A stretch of DNA of 64,000 nucleotides, taken from contig JAQMWT010000309.1 of NCBI GenBank assembly GCA_029834535.1, forward strand, positions 372,001-436,000, written 5' to 3'. The position numbers and the translations under genes were made by a program. Positions within the stretch are counted from its first letter, which is position 1; each line of letters begins with the position of its first letter. Below, one piece after another: positions 55,501 through 61,500 of this stretch. This DNA comes from Chrysophaeum taylorii. Lineage: Eukaryota; Sar; Pelagophyceae; Pelagomonadales; Pelagomonadaceae. The notes under the pieces were generated by a model. That model was not told the origin of the DNA and ran no database searches. It saw only the letters and a list, made by a program, of their open reading frames with translations.

Positions 55501-58500
55501 TGACACAACGCCATCGACTCATTGCTTTCCCGACACTGCCACGGACGATATGTGCGAATGCGCGAGCGATAGCACCAGAGCCCGCTTGTCTTACAACGCT
55601 AGCTGTATGCTCGATGGTATCGGCATGTTCCAGCATCGCGCGCCCCCACTGCCACTGACTCCAAGCATGAGACATTGTGCTCAGTCGAAGGCGACTTGCC
55701 ACGCGAGCCATGGTTGCCAGCCCAGCAGCTTGGCGAGCTTCGGCGTGCGACTGCAAGAGGTGGTCCAGCTCTTCCGACCTCATTGTCTCGTAGTTCTCGA
55801 AGAGACGTTCTTGCATCGTGGCGCAACGCCATTGATAAAGTGCTTTCCCAACACTGGTGCGACTGAAATGTGCAAACGCGCGTGCGATGGCACCGGAGCC
55901 GGCGAGCCTGACTGAGCTCTTCGTACGTTCGACTGCATCGGCATGTTCCAGCATCGCGCGCCCCCACTGCCACTGATTCCACACACGCGACATTGTGCTC
56001 AGTCGCAAGCGGCTTGCCACGCGAGCCATGCTTGCTAGCCCAGCAGTTTGGCGAGCTTGGGCATGCGACTGCGAGAGGTGGTCCAGCTCTTCCGACCTCA
56101 TTGTCTTGTAGTTTTCGTCGAGACGTTGTCGCATCGCGGCGCAACGCCACTGATAAAGTGCTTTCCCAACACTGCCACGAACGATATGTGCAAACGCGCG
56201 AGCGATAGCACCAGAGCCCGCTTGTCTTACAACGGTATGTGTATGCTCGATGGTATCGGCATGTTCCAGCATCGCACGCCCCCACTGCCACTGATTCCAC
56301 GCACGCGACATGGTGCTAAGTCGCAATCGGCTTGCCACGCGAGCCATGGCTGCAAGGCTAGCAGCTTGGCGAGCATGGGCATGCGACTGCGAGAGGTGGT
56401 CCAGCTCTTCCGACATCATTGTCTCATAGTTTTCGACGAGACGTTCTTGCATTGCGGCGCAACGCCATTGATAAAGTGCTTTCCCAACACTGGTGCGACT
56501 GATATGTGCAAACGTGCGTGCGATGGCACCGGAGCCGGCGAGCTTGACTGAGCTCTTCGTATGTTCGACTGCATCGGCATGTTCCAGCATAGCGCGTCCC
56601 CATTGCCACTGATTCCACGCTCGCGAAATTCTGCTCAGTCGCAAGCGGCTTGCCACGCGAGCCATGACTGCAAGGCCAACAGTTTGGCGAGCAAGGGCAT
56701 GCGACTGCGAAAGGCGGTCCAGCTCTTCCGACCTCAATGTCTCGTAGTTCTCGAAGAGAAGTTGTTGTATTGTGACACAACGCCATCGACTCATTGCTTT
56801 CCCGACACTGCCACGGACGATATGTGCGAACGCGCGAGCGATAGCACCAGAGCCCGCTTGTCTTACAACGCTAGCTGTATGCTCGATGGTATCGGCATGT
56901 TCCAGCATCGCGCGCCCCCACTGCCACTGACGCCAAGCATGAGACATTGTGCTCAGTCGAAGGCGACTTGCCACGCGAGCCATGGTTGCCAGCCCAGCAG
57001 CTTGGCGAGCTTCGGCGTGCGACTGCGAAAGGTGGTCCAGCTCTTCCGACCTCATTGTCTCGTAGTTCTCGAAGAGACGTTCTTGCATCGTGGCGCAACG
57101 CCATTGATAAAGTGCTTTCCCAACACTGGTGCGACTGAAATGTGCAAACGCGCGTGCCATGGCACCGGAGCCGGCGAGCCTGACTGAGCTCTTCGTACGT
57201 TCGACTGCATCGGCATGTTCCAGCATAGCGCGTCCCCATTGCCACTGATTCCATGCACGTGACATGGTGCTCAGTCGCAAGCGGCTTGCCACGTGAGCCA
57301 TGCTTGCTAGCCCAGCAGTTTGGCGAGCTTCGGCGTGCGACTGCGAAAGGTGGTCCAGCTCTTCCGACCTCAAAGTCTCGTAGTTCTCGAAGAGACGTTC
57401 TTGCATCGTGGCGCAACGCCATTGATAAAGTGCTTTCCCAACTCTGGTGCGACTGAAATGTGCAAACGCGCGTGCGATGGCACCGGAGCCGGCGAGCCTG
57501 ACTGAGCTCTTCGTACGTTCGACTGCATCGGCATGTTCCAGCATAGCGCGTCCCCATTGCCACTGATTCCATGCACGTGACATGGTGCTCAGTCGCAAGC
57601 GGCTTGCCACGCGAGCCATGCTTGCTAGCCCAGCAGTTTGGCGAGCTTCGGCGTGCGACTGCGAAAGGTGGTCCAGCTCTTCCGACCTCAATGTCTCGTA
57701 GTTCTCGAAGAGACGTTCTTGCATCGTGGCGCAACGCCATTGATAAAGTGCTTTCCCAACACTGGTGCGACTGAAATGTGCAAACGCGCGTGCGATGGCA
57801 CCGGAGCCGGCGAGCCTGACTGAGCTCTTCGTACGTTCGACTGCATCGGCATGTTCCAGCATAGCGCGTCCCCATTGCCACTGATTCCACGCTCGCGAAA
57901 TTCTGCTCAGTCGCAAGCGGCTTGCCACGCGAGCCATGGCTGCAAGGCCAACAGTTTGGCGAGCAAGGGCATGCGACTGCGACAGATGGCCCAGCTCTTC
58001 CGACATCATTGTCTCATAGTTCTCACCTAAACGTTTTTGCATCGTGGCGCAACGCCATTGATAAAATGCTTTGCCAACAATGGTGCGACTGATATGTGCA
58101 AACGCGCGTGCGATGGCACCGGAGCCGGCGAGCCTGACTGCGCTCTTCGCATGTTCGACTGCATCGGCATGTTCCAGCATCGCACGCCCCCATTGCCACT
58201 GACCCCAAGCATGCGACATGTTACTCAGTCGAAGCCGACTTGCCACGCGAGCCATGTTTGCCAGCCCAGTAGCTTGGCGAGTTTCGGCATGCGACTGCGA
58301 GAGGCGGTCTAGCTCTTCAGACCTTAAGGACTCGTAGTCCTCGATAAGAAGTTGTTGTATTGCGGCGCAGCGCCATCGACACAGTGCTTTCACGACACTG
58401 TCACGAACGATATGTGCGAACGCGCGAGCGATAGCCCCAGAGCCCGCTTGTCTTACAACGCTAGCTGTATGCTCGATGGTATCGGCATGTTCCAGCATAG

Positions 58501-61500
58501 CGCGTCTCCATTGCCACTGACTCCAAGCATGAGACATTGTGCTCAGTCGAAGGCGACTTGCCACGCGAGCCATGGTTGCCAGCCCAGCAGCTTGGCGAGC
58601 TTCGGCGTGCGACTGCAAGAGGTGGTCCAGCACTTCCGACCTCATTGTCTCGTAGTTCTCGAAGAGACGTTCTTGCATCGTGGCGCAACGCCATTGATAA
58701 AGTGCTTTCCCAACACTGGTGCGACTGAAATGTGCAAACGCGCGTGCGATGGCACCGGAGCCGGCGAGCCTGACTGAGCTCTTCGTACGTTCGACTGCAT
58801 CGGCATGTTCCAGCATAGCGCGTCCCCATTGCCACTGATTCCATGCACGTGACATGGTGCTCAGTCGCAAGCGGCTTGCCACGCGAGCCATGCTTGCTAG
58901 CCCAGCAGTTTGGCGAGCTTCGGCGTGCGACTGCGAAAGGTGGTCCAGCTCTTCCGACCTCAATTTCTCGTAGTTCTCGAAGAGACGTTCTTGCATCGTG
59001 GCGCAACGCCATTGATAAAGTGCTTTCCCAACACTGGTGCGACTGAAATGTGCAAACGCGCGTGCGATGGCACCGGAGCCGGCGAGCCTGACTGAGCTCT
59101 TCGTACGTTCGACTGCATCGGCATGTTCCAACATCGCGCGCCCCCACTGCCACTGATTCCACGCACGCGACATGGTGCTCAGTCGCAAGCGGCTTGGTAC
59201 GCGAGCCATGGCTGCAAGGCCATCAGCTTGGCGAGCATGGGCATGCGACTGCGCGAGGCGGTCCAGCTCTTCCGACCTCATTCTCTCATAGTTATCGACT
59301 AAACGTTCTTGCATCGTGGCGCAACGCCATCGATAAAGTGCTTTCGCAACACTGGTGCGACTGACATGTGCAAACGCGCGTGCGATGGCACCGGAGCCGG
59401 CGAGCTTGACGGCGCCCTGCGTGCGCTCGATCGCATCGGCATGTTCCAGCATAGCGCGTCCCCGTTGCCACTGATTCCAAGCACGCGACATGGTACTCAG
59501 TCGCAGGTGACATGCCACGCGAGCCATGGTTGCCAGCCCAGCAGTTTGGCGAGTTTCGGCATGCGACCGAGAGAGGCGGTCAAGCTCCTCTAATCTCAAT
59601 ACCTCGAAGTTCGCGATAGCATTTTCGTGCTCCTTGACAAGATGCTGTCGCCTCGTGGCCCAGCGCCATAGATTGAGTGCTTTCCCGACACTGGCACGAC
59701 GGAGACGAGCGAACGCGCGAGCAATAGCACTGGAGCCCGCAAATCTGACGACGCCCTGCGTGTGCTCGATGGCATCGGCATGTTCCAGCATAGCGCGTCC
59801 CCATTGCCACAGATTCCACGCACATGACATGGTGCTCAGTCGCAAGCGGCTTGCCACGCGAGCCATGCTTGCTAGCCCAGCAGTTTGGCGAGCTTGGGCA
59901 TGCGACTGCGAGAGGCGGTCCAGATCTTCAGACCTTAACGACTCGTAGTCCTCGATGAGAAGTTGTTGTATTGTGACACAACGCCATCGACTCATTGCTT
60001 TCCCGACACTGCCACGGAAGATATGTGCGAACGCGCGAGCGATAGCACCAGAGCCCGCTTGTCTTACAACGCTAGCTGTATGCTCGATGGTATCGGCATG
60101 TTCCAGCATAGCGCGTCTCCATTGCCACTGACTCCAAGCATGAGACATTGTGCTCAGTCGAAGGCGGCATGCCACGCGAGCCATGGTTGCTAGCCCAGCA
60201 GCTTGGCGAGTTTCGGCATGCGACCGAGAGAGGCGGTCTAGTTCTTCCGACCTCATTGTCTCGTAGTTCTCGAAGAGACGTTCTTGCATCGTGGCGCAAC
60301 GCCATTGATAAAGTGCTTTCCCAACACTGGTGCGACTGAAATGTGCAAACGCGCGTGCGATGGCACCGGAGCCGGCGAGCCTGACTGAGCTCTTCGTACG
60401 TTCGACTGCATCGGCATGTTCCAGCATAGCGCGTCCCCATTGCCACTGATTCCATGCACGCGACATGGTGCTCAGTCGCAAGCGGCTTGCCACGCGAGCC
60501 ATGCTTGCTAGCCCAGCAGTTTGGCGAGCTTCGGCGTGCGACTGCGAAAGGCGGTCCAGCTCTTCCGACCTCAATGTCTCGTAGTTCTCGAAGAGAAGTT
60601 GTTGTATTGTGACACAACGCCATCGACTCATTGCTTTCCCGACACTGCCACGGACGATATGTGCGAACGCGCGAGCGATAGCACCAGAGCCCGCTTGTCT
60701 TACAACGCTAGCTGTATGCTCGATGGTATCGGCATGTTCCAGCATCGCGCGCCCCCACTGCCACTGATTCCACGCACGCGACATGGTGCTAAGTCGCAAT
60801 CGGCTTGCCACGCGAGCCATGGCTGCAAGGCTAGCAGCTTGGCGAGCATGGGCATGCGACTGCGAGAGGTGGTCCAGCTCTTCCGACATCATTGTCTCAT
60901 AGTTTTCGACGAGACGTTCTTGCATTGCGGCGCAACGCCATTGATAAAGTGCTTTCCCAACACTGGTGCGACTGATATGTGCAAACGTGCGTGCGATGGC
61001 ACCGGAGCCGGCGAGCTTGACTGAGCTCTTCGTATGTTCGACTGCATCGGCATGTTCCAGCATAGCGCGTCCCCATTGCCACTGATTCCACGCACGCGAA
61101 ATTCTGCTCAGTCGCAAGCGGCTTGCCACGCGAGCCATGACTGCAAGGCCAACAGTTTGGCGAGCAAGGGCATGCGACTGCGACAGATGGCCCAGCTCTT
61201 CCGACATCATCGTCTCATAGTTCTCGCCTAAACGTTTTTGCATCGTGGCGCAACGCCATTGATAAAATGCTTTGCTAACAATGGTGCGACTGATATGTGC
61301 AAACGCGCGTGCGATGGCACCGGAGCCGGCGAGCCTCACTGCGCTCTTCGCATGTTCGACTGCATCGGCATGTTCCAGCATCACACGCCCGCATTGCCAC
61401 TGACTCCAAGCATGCGACATGGTACTCAGTCGAAGCCGACTTGCCACGCGAGCCATGTTTGCCAGCCCAGTAGCTTGGCGAGTTTCGGCATGCGACTGCG

